From: Acanthaster planci | Lineage: Eukaryota; Echinodermata; Asteroidea; Valvatida; Acanthasteridae | Direction: 5' to 3' | DNA length: 64,000 nt | Assembly: GCF_001949145.1 (NCBI RefSeq) | Contig: NW_019091486.1 | Location: 485,745 to 549,744 of the forward strand | In this document: one piece after another, positions 23,701-35,565 of the stretch | Numbering within the stretch: position 1 is the stretch's first letter | Layout: the number at the start of each line of letters is the position of its first letter | Position numbers and translations under genes: made by a program | Notes under the pieces: model-generated | The model's input: the letters and a program-made list of their open reading frames with translations, nothing else | What the model was told of the DNA's origin: nothing | Database searches by the model: none

Positions 23701-26700
23701 AGGACCACGTGAGAAAGTATCAAATGTTTTCCCCCACAGTTGTAATAACAACTCTGACACGCCCAACGGGTCTGCTAATGAAATTTCACCCACACACATT
23801 ATAGCTGTGAGTGTCAGTCATCGTGAAAGAGACCCGGGACTTCCCCGTCAACTCCCCCGCGTGATTCCCCAACCGCCCGGGGAACGTATTTCTAATCATC
23901 GATCCTGGGGACATACCCGTCTCGCTTCGTTTATAAGGCCACGCAGTCGCGCTCACCAGAATAGAATTACAGCCAGCACAGTATGTACCCTGCCGAGATC
24001 CAGGAAGTATCGGACTTAGCTGATGATTCTAATCGCTGTCATTATACCGGTGTTTGAGCACTGTGCCTGTCGCTATCAGCAAGGATAGACGTTATATTGT
24101 TCGATCTTTTGTTCAGTTGTGATGTGTGGAATTCTTGTGGATATAAACTGTAAGTACCATACTCGTAAATGTAACAAAATGTGCTGCTTATTGAAATATT
24201 AATGCCCATGTGGAATTTTGCTGCCCACTTACATATTTTCGAGCCGTTTGGGCATCCGGCTTGTCTTTATAAATTTTTTTTTCTGGGACTCGGTAAACAT
24301 TGTACAAATATTGCGTGTCCAACAACTGTTTGTGCAAAAGCACTGTATGTGGATAAGACCTAATCTTTATCCTGTTCTCGCACCCATAATTGCCTATACC
24401 CCGCTAAACTGTGCCCCGCGGGTGCCTACAACTTGGTATTATAAGTTATTACCAAATCTACTGAAATCAGCCAAATCAGGATGATTTACCTAGGGCAGGT
24501 TTCAACTATTCCACATTCTGTGTTTTCACAAAAAGGCAAATTTGTAGATATAGCGTTGGCTATGAAGGGCCAAACCATGAGTCTTCATGAAATCGGTGAC
24601 GGTTTGCGTGAAGGATAATGTTCACCCCGTGCAGATAGACGGATGAGTTTGCACTTTATTTTCCGTGTAGCTCTGTGTGTAATTATTGCGCCTTATTATG
24701 CAACCGGCATGTGACAAACAATTGAGCGTGACGCTGAATTGTTTGGGATTCCAAGCGGAAGGTTTCAAAGTGATTGAGCGCTTGTTTTTCATCGTTGTGC
24801 GATGAGTTGCTTCTGTCTGTTCTACTGAATTTACGAAGGTCTCTTTTTGACCTCTTTTTTTTTGGGGGGGGGGTTCTTGGCTATTTGATTGCTTGAATGT
24901 CACTGATTATAATACAAAAAAGGAGTGTTTACCGATGTGGTTTGTGGTAACGAAATATGTCAAGAGGCTTTATGGCAATTATTATTTTTAATAGCATTAA
25001 ATTATGTAGCCACTGTATTTAGGGAAGAAGTTTTTATGTTTCTTTTGAAAAAAGGTCACTTGTTCAGTCCAGTGTATATACATGTACTTGAAGTTGACCC
25101 TATCATGAGTAGGCTTCTTGATGACACCGAAAGGTTTTGATTATAGAAACGGTTGGAAATCCAAAATCTTGCTTAATTTTTATCGTCATTGAAGTTTATC
25201 CTTGTCCTTCTAAAGGACCCTTTTAGGACCTTTTAAATTGGCGCCATCACTGTCATTCACTGACATCAACCACACTTTAGTAACGCCCCTTACTTTCCCT
25301 GGATTTCAGATTTTTGTCACTGTTATTTTATATTTATATTTTTGTGCGGTGCCATTTGCGATGCAGTGACTTTTTCTCGGTCCATGATGTAGGCCCTGTG
25401 AATTTTTTTAATCCTGCTATGTCAGTGACAGGAATTCCGGATACCATAAGGAACAGATGCAGGATTTGTAAAGAGTCACGCGCCCAGTAATATGTGTAAA
25501 GGGCATTAGTGCGAGAACCAGCGCGTAAACCAACACGCGCACGTCCTCCATTCGCCTGGTTCAAATGACGTCACATTTCGGAACCTGAGAAATAGCGAAA
25601 ATACCTCAAGCAGAAGTGTCGCGCGGAGTGACTTCAATGGATCGTTCTGCACGTTCTCCAAGCTCGATTGGTCATGGCTGATACATTTTTCCTCCCTTCT
25701 GTCTGTCACCTTTAATTCCAGGGAACGGCCAGCGTGCCCGTGCCCCAGCACCTCAGCAAATCCAGCAGCAACCTCAGCGGCAACAGCCCCAGCAACAGCC
25801 CCAGCGGCAGCCCCAGCACATTACCGTGGATCCAAGTTACAATCTGTACATGGCAGTCGAATGCCACCGCGCCACGGCCCAGGATGAGGACGGCGACACG
25901 TAAGCAATCTGAAATGAATGGGGGGGGGAACAAATTTTAAACAAAAGAGGCAAAACGTATTAAGAAAACAAGCACCAAGAAATGTTGACCAGAACAAAAC
26001 CCAAGCCGATGCCCCCCCAAAGAAATATAGAGAAACAAAAAGAACTAAAAACACATGAACATAAAGGAACATCAGAATAGAAAGTAACCACCCCACCCCA
26101 ACTACACCCCATCCCACCCCAAATCAAACCTACTGTCTATATAAAATCAAACAATACGCAAAATAAGCGGATTGATATAAGTACATCGCATTGCAGTGAC
26201 CAGTTTTGTGTGCCTGCTCGACATGAATTTGGTTCCAGCCAGTAATTCTATCTACGTTTGAACACTTGCGATAATATCTTGACTATTGCAATATACTTCG
26301 GGCACGCTCCAGCAACAACAGACCTAATACAGTCACTATGATTGAAAAACAGATCATCAGGATCCTATATCTCGCCCTCGCGATCTCGCATTTGTCAATC
26401 TATTTTTTTCTTTTTGCACGCACAACGTATTCCCTGAATACATTAGGAGTCTTTTCTTTGAAACAGTGTTGATGTTGTAATTAATTAGGTCACAATCATT
26501 CGTGAGATGTTGTAAGAACATTGTAGCAAAATCCTTTCAACAGTTATTCGAGGGAGCTCCTTCTCTTTTATCTTTCTAGTTTGTAAAACATTCTCTTTTA
26601 TCGATCTTCTGCATCACTTGGTAAATGTACGTCGCATTGTGGAAATGTTGAGATGATATATGGAATAAAAATAATGTTTTAACTTATCCTTCCATCTGAA

Positions 26701-29700
26701 GTGAACAACGCAACCGAGATACGAATATTTTTTTTAATCGCTTTACGTCAGTGTTAGATCACCCTGACAGGCTATCGGAAAGCATTTGGTGTGTTCGGAT
26801 ATATCCGATTCTTTTTTCCAGAAAATCAAAATTTGGACCTCGAATAGCATATGGCGAATAAAGCCACACAAAATGGCGCTCATCACTACAACGACATTTA
26901 CCGTACATCATTCACATTATTCTTTTTCTTCCATATCGTGTTGAATTTTGAGGTGATGCGTGAAACTACAGTTATTTCCATCTGCAAAGTAAACTTTTAC
27001 TTGCATTGATCACCGAGTTTGTTTTTTCTTCACGTCTGCAGACCGCTTCACATTGCTTTATCTCAAGAGGATGTGGATGTGAGGCTCATCTGCCGGCTCG
27101 TGGAACTCTTCCAACTAGCTAGGAAATCATTGGATGTGTTCAATGATATGCAACAGGTCGATACGATCTCATTGGTCCGTTAGAAAGAACACTGTCTTGC
27201 AAGTTGTCAGAGCTCATTGGCCATAGTATAGTTGCAATTTATGTTTATGAATATAACATTCGCTCATTTGCGAAATGTATCTAGACATTTAGTTCATCAG
27301 TGTGTGTTCGTGTCATAATCCCCAACGATCTGCAGTTGCATTGATTCGTGTGTAGTGTTTAAGCTATAAAACTAATCTAATTTTATGAGCATGATGACCA
27401 GTGGTTTTTTAATTGCTACAATTACTGTGTATCACCTTTCGTCAGCAGAGAAACTGAGCTATATGATGCTAAAAACGAATCAGTCTCATAGATTTGGACT
27501 ATATTCACAGGATATGAACATGGCTGGTGATAGGCTCAAGGACAATTAGTGGACAATTGGAGGGGAAATGTGAAATTAAGTAATGTGTAAGTAATTGAGG
27601 CGTCTTGTACCAGCTGCGTTAAAAGTATGGCTTGTTAGTTATAGGCACAAAAGTAAATGGATTTTTTTTTATAAATGTTTGTCGTAGACCCCACTTCACA
27701 TTGCGGCCATTACCGGCAATCCAGCTGCGGCGCGCATCCTGGTGGAACACGGTGCCAATCCGAACGAGACGGATCGCAACGGCCAGACGGCCATGCACAA
27801 TGTCTGTTCGAATCCTTCCCAGGGCGCCTGCGGCACCCTGGAGGCCATCTTGCGGTACGCCAAGGTCGACCTCCAACTAGACAAGAGGAACTACGGTGGT
27901 AAGTGAAACGAAAAAAAAAGCACATGCAAAATCAAAGGGTTGTTCCTTCGTTTTTTTTGACTGCATGAAATCCTGACAAAACACCACGATAACAAAACAG
28001 AGCAAACAAACACTGGATATTGGCAAAGTACAGATTACAAAGTGCAATGGAATAACACTCGGTGTGCAAATTCTTTGTTTTGGTATAAACATACTACATT
28101 TACAGGTACACTTATTCTGCAGTATTGTTAGACAGATTTTGAAAAAAGTGCTCCTGTCATTTTTCATATCTTACAAAATTTACCCGTTTCCGAGTTCACT
28201 TTGGGGAAATTCGAAAATAGTAAAAACAAGATCTTTAGTTGGTCCTGCGAAGCTCGCGCGATGTTTTCCAATGTAAATAACTTGACACACCGTGCGGTTT
28301 CGGCTAGGAATACATGCTTGCGCCCGATCGCCTACGCAGAACTACCTTATTAGTCGTATGCAGCATAATTCAACCTTGATTGGTTGATTGGTAACGGCTT
28401 CGTCCCCAAACTGTACGCTAATGACCTCAGGTAATTTACGATGGAGGTATGCCTCGCCAGGTGGTTGTGTTGGATAATCGATTATTCTTGATGAATTTCA
28501 ACCAACCAAATCGTAACTTTTTATCTGATTAATGTTTGTTTCCAGCGAGTTCATTAGATCAAATGTGCAGTGAAATGCCGGGTAGCCGACTTGCAGGGGA
28601 ATCAAGAGAGTCATAACACTTATGTGTCTACAAATGAGAACATTGAACGCAATTTCAAATCGAGGTCAACCACTGTTCTGCCTCGGTGGATTAGAAAACA
28701 AGGACGCTGGCTACACAAGCCATATAGAAATGTCGAAGCAGAATTGCACGTTTCTTGCTGTGTGGCTACATAATTATTGTACATGGTAAATTCCAAAAAT
28801 TAGTTCCTTTTGTAACATTGCCGCCACAATACAATTTTGGTGTAAAACCTCAAATTAAGAAGTTGCCAAAACGAACTTGATCTTTTCTCACCCACCAAGT
28901 CGATGGATCCTTAATACCAAAAAGATGTGTGACCATAAAGTATTTAATGCTAACATTTCAAATTTCTTGGGGAAAAAAGAATTTTCTGTAGTAATGGACC
29001 GGACACTCTAAATGCGGGCCGGATCTAGGCATCAAACGTGAGAGCGTTTGCACACGCTGCACACGGGTACAATGCACCCGTAGCGCGGCCATACAGTGAA
29101 TTATGCGCTGGAAATCACGTAGTGTAATTGGGGGAATTCCCCATTCGTCACCTTTTGCTGTTCAACATTGAACTCGACTAACTCCATTCAGCATATCTCG
29201 CCGGGTACTTCCCGCTTGATAACAAAAGAGCATTTACCAAGAAAAAAACCCTTTGTTTCGTTTGTGCGTGCGTGTGTGTGTGTTTTTTTCTTCTCTTGAG
29301 GAGAGGTAGCTCGTGCGGAACTGCACAACGAATAAGGAAGAACAGACATGGGACTTTTTTTGTAATGTGTGCTCTCTGACCGGGTTGGATTTTCGGGACA
29401 TTCCAGAACTAAAGCATCTGCGAAACCTCTTACCCCAAAATCCCCTACTTGCATGGGTTCCAGTTTGGAAATTGGAAAGTGAATTTGCAAGGTGCCGTGC
29501 GGGACTTACCTCGCAGTTATTATGTAGCAGAGAGAGTAGGGTTGTTTGTATTTTTATTCATTTGCTGAAAAGTGAAATGAAAGGGGGTTTTCCTTGCAAA
29601 CTATTTTTAAGCAAACGAAACCAAAGCTGTCCATTTGTTTTGTCAGATAAGCTATTTATGGTGCATTTGTTGACAAGTGTCTAATCCGTAAATTGAGGGG

Positions 29701-32700
29701 GTTATTCCCAGCGCCCAACGTTTTTCCTGTGAGCCAACCATGAGTATATACAATGTAGATATCACCATGAAATGAATTATTGTTTAGAACCGCTGAGTGA
29801 AACTATCGAAGGAAACATTTTCTCTCTTTCGATAAAAGCTTTTTTGGCATGAAGGAATCCTATGTAACATTCATGTATCGTATATCGGCACAAAGGTTTT
29901 CATTAAAATAGTCCGTGTTCCAGTCAACTGGCTTCTCTGGAGGGTTTGCATGGCTGCCATCTTACAGGCCAGTGCTGTTGTTCCACACGGTATACACAAA
30001 AGAGGCCTCTCTGTCGAACAAAAGAACTGCCCAACAAGATGGCTACCACGCAAAACCTTTATCTATAGGCAGTAACGTACACGTCTATGGAAAGTGGCTG
30101 CAGCCGCTGAGTACAGCTTCCATTGATGCACGTGTCATTTACAGCTCTAGTCTTCAAATATACCGGCTGTAGTGTAACGATCGGTGGATTTTCGCGCGGA
30201 TTGTAGTTGGAACTCGTGTAGTTGACGTTTAGATCTGAATCTGAAGTTAGTTATTTTGAAGTGAACTGTACGTTTTCCTGTCACTTTTGTATATTTTTCA
30301 TTCAGGATTTACCCCTATGCACATATCGGTTATCAACGGCCAGTATGGGCTGACTAAGTTGTTGATTGACCACGGAGCAAACGTCAACTGCCCGGTAAGC
30401 ATTTGGGAATTTTTCAACCAATCACTCACCCGCATACGTGACCTTATACTAGAAAATAATCGTCAATTTAGTTAGTAAACTTATCACATCGAGGAACAAC
30501 AAACCCAAGAGAGTTGAATTTCAATCCAAGTGCCACTGGGATTGCACTCTGCCATTTACGAATCTCTTTCGGACACCTGATTGGCTAAGGGCGATCCAAT
30601 CTCTAAACAGCTATGGTGCAAAGTCTTTTCAAACGTTTGTCAGGGTTTGCCAATAGAATCATGTTTCTTTACGGTTTCTGGACATTCTTTGCCCAAAACA
30701 CATTCGTCTTTTCCAGCATTTAATAGAAATACATGTAGCACATCCTGGCTTTTGAGACTGTTCCCCACTGCACTGCCTGGTACATGTTTACCAACATCTG
30801 TTCAAGTGATCATTTACGTGGAAGTCGCGCTCACTGTTGGTTTGTTTCCTTTTTCTTTCTATCGCTCCTAGTGTTTGAGGTTTCTGAAATTCCTGTCTGA
30901 AAACAAAAGTTGATTTTCAGATGTCAATTTGTTGTTTTACTGGTGCTAATTAAAGGGTCAGTTCAGCGCATTTTTTTGTACATGTGAAGTCCACGAAAAT
31001 TCACCTTTATGTTTCCAGACCAGATTTCTAATATTTGTTTTGTTTTTCAAAGTTATTTGGTGCCTTGTTGTTGTTTTGTTTTCATGCAAATTTCTATGAG
31101 CATATTCATGAGAACAGCTATGATGTCACTCTTGCAAGAAAACCGTAATATTGCATTGATTTGTGCACAAAACAGCTGTTATCTTACTATTCTTAATGTC
31201 CATTTCTTTGGTGATTCATGGTTGTTCGAAGGCATGGCACTAAGCCAATGAAGTTCTCCCAAATGCTTTCAGTGAGCGAACGTTTGAGTCAAACAGAATA
31301 ACCTATAAAGTGAGCTTTGGCTTGCTTGCTTGACATCACATGAACAGTGCCCACTGTTGTTCAGAAAAGCAAAGCGTGGAGAATGTTTACAAAAGTGCAC
31401 TTTCCAGTACATTTCAAAGGATTTTAAATTGTTTTTGCACACCAAAGAATCGTATGAATTATAGAGCTGCAATCAAAATATTTATCAGGTGCTTGACACT
31501 GTGGTCTACCACATTTCCTCTGAAGTATCATGCCATGTACATGTTCTAACAATTCCTGAGGATAGCCTAGAGCATCCTGGCCGAAACGTCGAGTTAACAC
31601 TCACCGGTTCTTCTCAGAGCCACACCTCTGCCAAGAGAATGATTTCAGGGTTTCACCGCCAGCCTACATATCAATACCGGCGATTCACTATAGCGCGCCT
31701 CCAAGAGTTTGCAACGCGTTGGCCAATCACAACGCGCAAAAATTTTCAGCCACTTCTAAGCGCACATTGGGTGGACAGATTGGCCAACGCGTTGCAAACT
31801 CTTAGAGGCGCTCTATTGTGTAACGCCCGTATTCATGTACCTTTTTGAGATACGGCTGTTCTTTTTTCCCAATCTGTTCACAAAACGTTTGCGCATATCT
31901 GTTGTTTTCCTCAGCTGCATTCTCCCTTCAGTCTTTGTAGCCTTTTTAGATTAAATTATGGAAGCTGTAGAACTAGAAAGACATTTGGAAGAGGAGTTAT
32001 GTAATTAACTGAATTGGTTGATAAAGTTGAGCACATGGGCTCAGCTGTCTCTGTTCGCTTTTCCTAATATACCCATGGAAGACTTGCCCTTTTCCTCCAC
32101 TGGATAATGTCTTACCCCCAACCTAATGTCGTGTGGCTACCATTTTTCGAGTCACTTCATTTTTCCCTTCTCGCCCACTTCCACCACCTTTTTTCGATCT
32201 ATCCACTGCAGGATGCCAAGAGCGGTTGGACGCCACTCTTCCACGCCGTGACAAGGCAGGACGCCGAGCACGTGCAGATCCTGCTAGGTGGCAACGCACA
32301 GGTCAACATGCAGTCATACTCGGGCAACACGGCCCTCCATGTGGCCACGGGCCGGGGCTTCTCCGACATCGTCCGCCTCCTCATGCGCTACGGTGCCGAC
32401 ATGAGCCTCAGGAACACACACAAGGACACGCCGGGGATGGTGGCGACCGACGGCAGTGTAAGTTGACATCACTCCCACCGCACTTCCACCACCTTGTAGG
32501 GTTATGCACTTGTCACCAGCGAGTGGCTTTTCTCAAGGGCAGATCCAGAACCAAATAATCTTGTACAGTTCTACATGTACACGTATATGGCTTTTCTGAG
32601 GGGTGAGGCTGGGTTGGGGGGGGCTTTTACACACTTTTGGGAGGAAGGAAAGCAAAACAGTGCCCCCAACGTTGCCATTGTCTGATTTTACACCCCAAAT

Positions 32701-34063
32701 GCTCTTGCTCTTTGAGAGACCACGGCCCACGGTAGATCCCCAGATCTGCCAGTAAATTCTTTTCTTGTCTTCTTTCCTGTGATGATGCTTTTACCTGTGA
32801 CGTTCAAGGGTTGATGTTACATAAAAGCTTTACACAACTAGGAAAAATAAAAAATATTGATTCTCAACTTCCATACAGTAATTCACAAGCATAAAAGCAG
32901 TAAAATGCATTTAACCAATAGCAGGTGGACAGCAAGTGAATTCAAATGCGATAATCAAGGGAACTATATGTAGATAAATTGGGTTGAAGACTGCTTCAAG
33001 AAAGACAAATGTGCGCAAGTGCAGTTGCAGCAAAGTTGGCAAAACATGTGGATTCACCGTCTTGGTCAATTTTGTGTTACAGATGTCCAACATCCTTCGA
33101 GGCATTGCTCCATCTAGCCCTTCCCTGGGTTCCGGTGGAAGCCCACGCTACTCTTCCCCAAGCCCCCACCAATCGACTCACCTCACTAACGGGGTTCTGC
33201 TCACTAAACAGTCCCCTTCCCCGCAGAGCATCAACCACTGTGCCCCTTCCCCCACGGTAGCACCCCAGGTGAGACCTGGTGACAAGAAGCCAGCGGAGAG
33301 ATCCCAGAGGGGTGGGAGGCGGGAGAGGAGCTCCCGCCGATCCAGTGCTGCCAAGGCTGAGAGCGTCACGGATGGACAGACTGTACCGCTGATGGTTCCC
33401 ATCACTGGGACACCGTCCAGCAGCTCACCAAGCATCAAAGACAGCTCCGATGATGCAACCTCAGCAACCTGTCGGGCATCTGTCATCGTCGCGCCCAAAT
33501 CTCTCAAACGACGGATAATCGAGCGAACTGAGCGCGAGGTGAGAGGAAAAGGCTCAGAGTCCATTTCCACGGGGTCAGATATCCCGGATAAGAAACCTAA
33601 GACGGAGCCCAAGCAACCCAATGGAGGTTCCGGCAGCGTTAACGGGCAGTCAGAGTTACAACATCCTTTGCTGTCCCTGGACAACAGCAGAGAGTCTCAA
33701 CCGTCGCCTAGCCAAGCAGAGCCCATGGACCTCACCAAGCGCAAGGCAGATGAAACCATCCCCCCGAGAGATCCTCCTCCGAGCAGTCCCACCAGCAGCG
33801 CGTCGTCGTTTTCCATCGGTGAGGACAAGACGAGACCAGGAGAGATGACGGAGCAGTGCCCACAAAATGAGGTGGCCTCCGATGAGAAGGTAGATGCGAA
33901 TGAGGAAACTCTAGAGGCGGCAGATTCAGAGAAAGAGCCAGAAGATGGCGATGCAAGAGATGAGGCTACAGAGACAGTTGAGAATGCTTCCAGGAGTACC
34001 TCCTCCAAGAAAGAAAAGAAGAGGCAAATGGGTGAGGAACTGCCACCGAAAAAGAGAAAGTAG
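17761..34063 (+). CDS. BCL3: BCL3-like nuclear IkB protein (ankyrin repeats)
   Basis: BCL3 is a nuclear IkB that binds NF-kB p50/p52 dimers on DNA and recruits co-activators or co-repressors. Coding exons are 17761-18439, 25722-25899, 27042-27156, 27688-27898, 30306-30394, 32212-32457 and 33083-34063; all phases agree and the product is 832 residues. A basic cluster lies near residues 106-126 and a Q/P-rich tract near 237-259. Ankyrin repeats run from about 281 to 512, starting DEDGDTPLHIA and including TPLHIAAITGN, RNYGGFTPMHISVINGQ, KSGWTPLFHAV and YSGNTALHVATGRG, in the BCL3 order. MSNILRG then aligns with the DILRG that follows the last repeat in vertebrate BCL3, before a Ser/Pro-rich tail. 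The C-terminus has PMDLTKRK at 720-727, an acidic region and ends PPKKRK, an SV40-type nuclear signal. It is much longer than human BCL3 (about 450). The start could instead be Met12. Confidence 0.93.
17916..17943 (-). repeat. BCL3: tRNA-promoter-like sequence inside BCL3 exon 1
   Basis: On the minus strand TGGTCTAACTGG (17943-17932) matches the pol III A-box consensus TRGYNNANNNGG at every defined position, and after five bases comes GGTTCGAATCC (17926-17916), an exact B box. The usual 30-40 base spacing is collapsed. On the plus strand it is translated as part of BCL3 residues 51-61. It looks like an exonised, internally deleted tRNA or SINE fragment, but chance cannot be excluded. Confidence 0.4.
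19030..19738 (+). repeat. Diverged direct repeat flanking a dispersed element
   Basis: At 19030 the text acttttgtcttggcggccag, then ccatagttttagcagtcac, is matched near 19690 by acttttgtactgacggcatg, then ccatagatttagcagccac. The two copies are about 660 bp apart in the same orientation. Between them are a 19-bp perfect tandem duplication (19335-19353 and 19354-19372) and a dispersed element at 19498-19632. Confidence 0.5.
19498..19632 (+). repeat. Dispersed repeat, copy 1 (second copy near 62.1-62.2 kb)
   Basis: The segment contains ctttggtgctaactgcgcat, ggttcacaaagcactatg and gctaccaacaaaatga. The same blocks, in the same order and spacing, occur at 62117-62232 (ctttggtgcgaactgcactt, ggttcacaaacgactatg, gctaccaacaaaaatga). 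It is non-coding; both copies happen to be open in one frame. Confidence 0.55.
23836..24049 (+). promoter_or_regulatory. BCL3: Candidate internal BCL3 promoter with NF-kB site, TATA box and alternative first exon
   Basis: A perfect kB site GGGACTTCCC lies at 23836-23845, with half-site-like GTGATTCCCC at 23861-23870 and GGGGAAC near 23879-23885. TTATAAGG at 23931-23938 is a TATA-box candidate. About 50 bp downstream, ATG at 23983 opens a short frame (MYPAEIQEVSDLADDSN...). A GT at 24050 would end an exon in phase 1, the phase needed to join BCL3 exon 2. The donor (GTGTTT) is weak. This is inference from motif order; no transcript evidence is available here. Confidence 0.4.
29131..29142. promoter_or_regulatory. 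BCL3: Palindromic NF-kB site in BCL3 intron 4
   Basis: GGGGAATTCCCC is a perfect 12-bp palindrome containing the optimal kB decamer. It lies in the intron between exons 27688-27898 and 30306-30394. Intronic NF-kB enhancers are known at mammalian BCL3; whether this site acts similarly is inference. Confidence 0.4.
31663..31843. mobile_element. Palindromic MITE in BCL3 intron 5
   Basis: A 25-bp arm at 31704-31728 (agagtttgcaacgcgttggc plus caatc) is perfectly complementary to 31778-31802. Pairing continues outward imperfectly for about 35 bp on each side (tggaggcgcgctatagtg against tagaggcgctctattgtg, both read outward). The total length of about 180 bp, the near-full palindrome and the lack of coding sequence indicate a MITE. 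Confidence 0.7.
32534..32753. repeat. Dispersed repeat in BCL3 intron 6, copy 2
   Basis: It starts CAAGGGCAGATCCAGAACC and contains TTTCTGAGGGGTGAGGCT, as at 9738-9960. It ends near AGATCTGCC, which pairs partly with the start, suggesting short terminal inverted repeats. It begins about 75 bp after the exon 6 donor. Confidence 0.5.
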
Positions 34064-34964
34064 GCCTCAATAAGTAAGATTCCAAACTGTAGAAGCTGCA
34101 TCGTTGCCCTGTTTCCTCCAGAAGAAAAATTAGCGAAGCGGTGACATTAAAGTGTTTGAATAGATTTACAACATCAATTGACCAATCAGGGTTTTCTGGG
34201 GGGACCTGAACAATTCAAATTTGTAAATAATATTGTAAAAACAAAAATTTCAAAAAAAAAAAAAGTTTCTCACAATCCTGCATATTTTGTATGATTTTTT
34301 TTCTTTCATACTGCCCAAGTCTGGGCCCCAATTTCATGGCGTTGCTTAACAGTGAGCAGAAGTTATGTTTACCGTACCGTAAACTTTTGCCAACTGTAAG
34401 TACTATTTCGTGGCAGCAATTGACGTAGTTGTGCTAATGGTTAATGCGTGAAATGTTACATCTCTAAGTTTAAGCAAATAGTTCCCGAGAGCGTACCTTT
34501 TGCTGTGCTCAATGCTTGCGGTCTCTTTGAATTTCACGGAGCTTCTGTAAGCGTAGAACTAGAATCGTGCGCTCAGTAGCACCATGGATTTGGGTCCTGT
34601 TGCTTGTCAAGTCTTTGTTTGATTGTAGAGATAAGCCATTTTTTGTGTAATTAATACCACCCTTGAGAGATCTTCCATGTACATGTGAATAATTCCTCAA
34701 ATGGGTCACAAAAAAGTACTGCATGGTCTCATTTTTTTGATACAACATGGATGCCTGAGGCAGTGACGCATGCAGCTGCTGTCATTTCACTGCATGTGGG
34801 GGTGCATGGTTCATTTTTATGCGAAGCCATTTTGAGTCCAAACGGACGCGGATTATTGGAGCTGTGTCTGAAGCAGTAGCATTGGTTGGAGACTTGCCGA
34901 ATTTAGCTAGACCTTCCACCACTGTGGCAATTTGGAAAAGATGTGCAAATTGAAACTCTTCAAG

Positions 34965-35100
34965 GGCCTGTTTGTTTCACATGGATCCAGATCATGATCA
35001 GTCGTTGGTTCACTGACACCAGAACGAGCCTAATGGATAGCGCAAACCCAGCTCTAAGCTCACTGACAATGATCCAGATCCATGTGAAATAAACAATACC
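34965..35100. mobile_element. MITE family member, copy 1 (copy 2 at 47.9-48.1 kb)
   Basis: The left end GGCCTGTTTGTTTCACATGG and the complement of the right end GGTATTGTTTATTTCACATGG-type sequence match over about 35 bp with some differences. The core ggttcactgacaccagaac is shared with 47928-48082, which has corresponding ends (acctgtttgtctcata and the complement of gtgaagcaaacaggcct). The copies have diverged, so they are old insertions of one non-autonomous family. Confidence 0.7.
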
Positions 35101-35565
35101 ACGGTGCGCCATTTCTTATTCTTGAAAATCTAAGACAAAAAGGCCATCTAACATCAGTCTTTCCTCTGCATATATGTACGGCAATGCAGGAAAGTCATCA
35201 CACTACATATATTTACATGCATTTTGTCACAGACAAGTTGTAGAATATTGCCCGCAGTGATTAGTTTCCTGTGGTCTAGTTGCTTTTAAGAGAATAAGGC
35301 ACCATCTACCTTATATCTTAGTACAAATTCCCAGTGTTCTTTTGCATATTGTAAATGAGGGAGGCATGCAAGTGATAAGGACACCAGACTGCAATTCTGA
35401 AGTATCATTTTGGGTATTTCTTGACGTTTCTTTTTCCTTTTTCTTGGCGGAGCTGCAAAACGGGAGCCGCTTCAACCAGAGAAACGTCAGAGAAATAACT
35501 ATTCTTGACCTTGTTTTGTCATCAGGCAGAAGGCATTTGTCGCTCAACCCCTTCTGCTAAGTATG

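Larger units (their letters stand above)
18440..25721 (+). other. BCL3: BCL3 intron 1 (7.3 kb)
   Basis: The donor at 18440 follows ...AAGGCACCAG and the acceptor is 25720-25721 (TTTAATTCCAG). The intron contains a 19-bp tandem duplication at 19335-19372, copies of two dispersed repeats near 19.0-19.7 kb, a T-run/G-run junction near 24.86 kb and a promoter-like segment with an NF-kB site and TATA box near 23.84-24.05 kb. Other open frames here are not recognisable as protein. Confidence 0.7.

Noticed and set aside
24622-24903. Minus-strand frame of 93 codons near 24.7 kb
   Set aside because: It is intronic in BCL3, starts across a homopolymer junction, and resembles nothing known.
33178-33684. 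Minus-strand 168-codon frame within BCL3 exon 7
   Set aside because: It is a mirror of the Ser/Pro-rich coding strand; the plus frame joins the ankyrin exons in phase.
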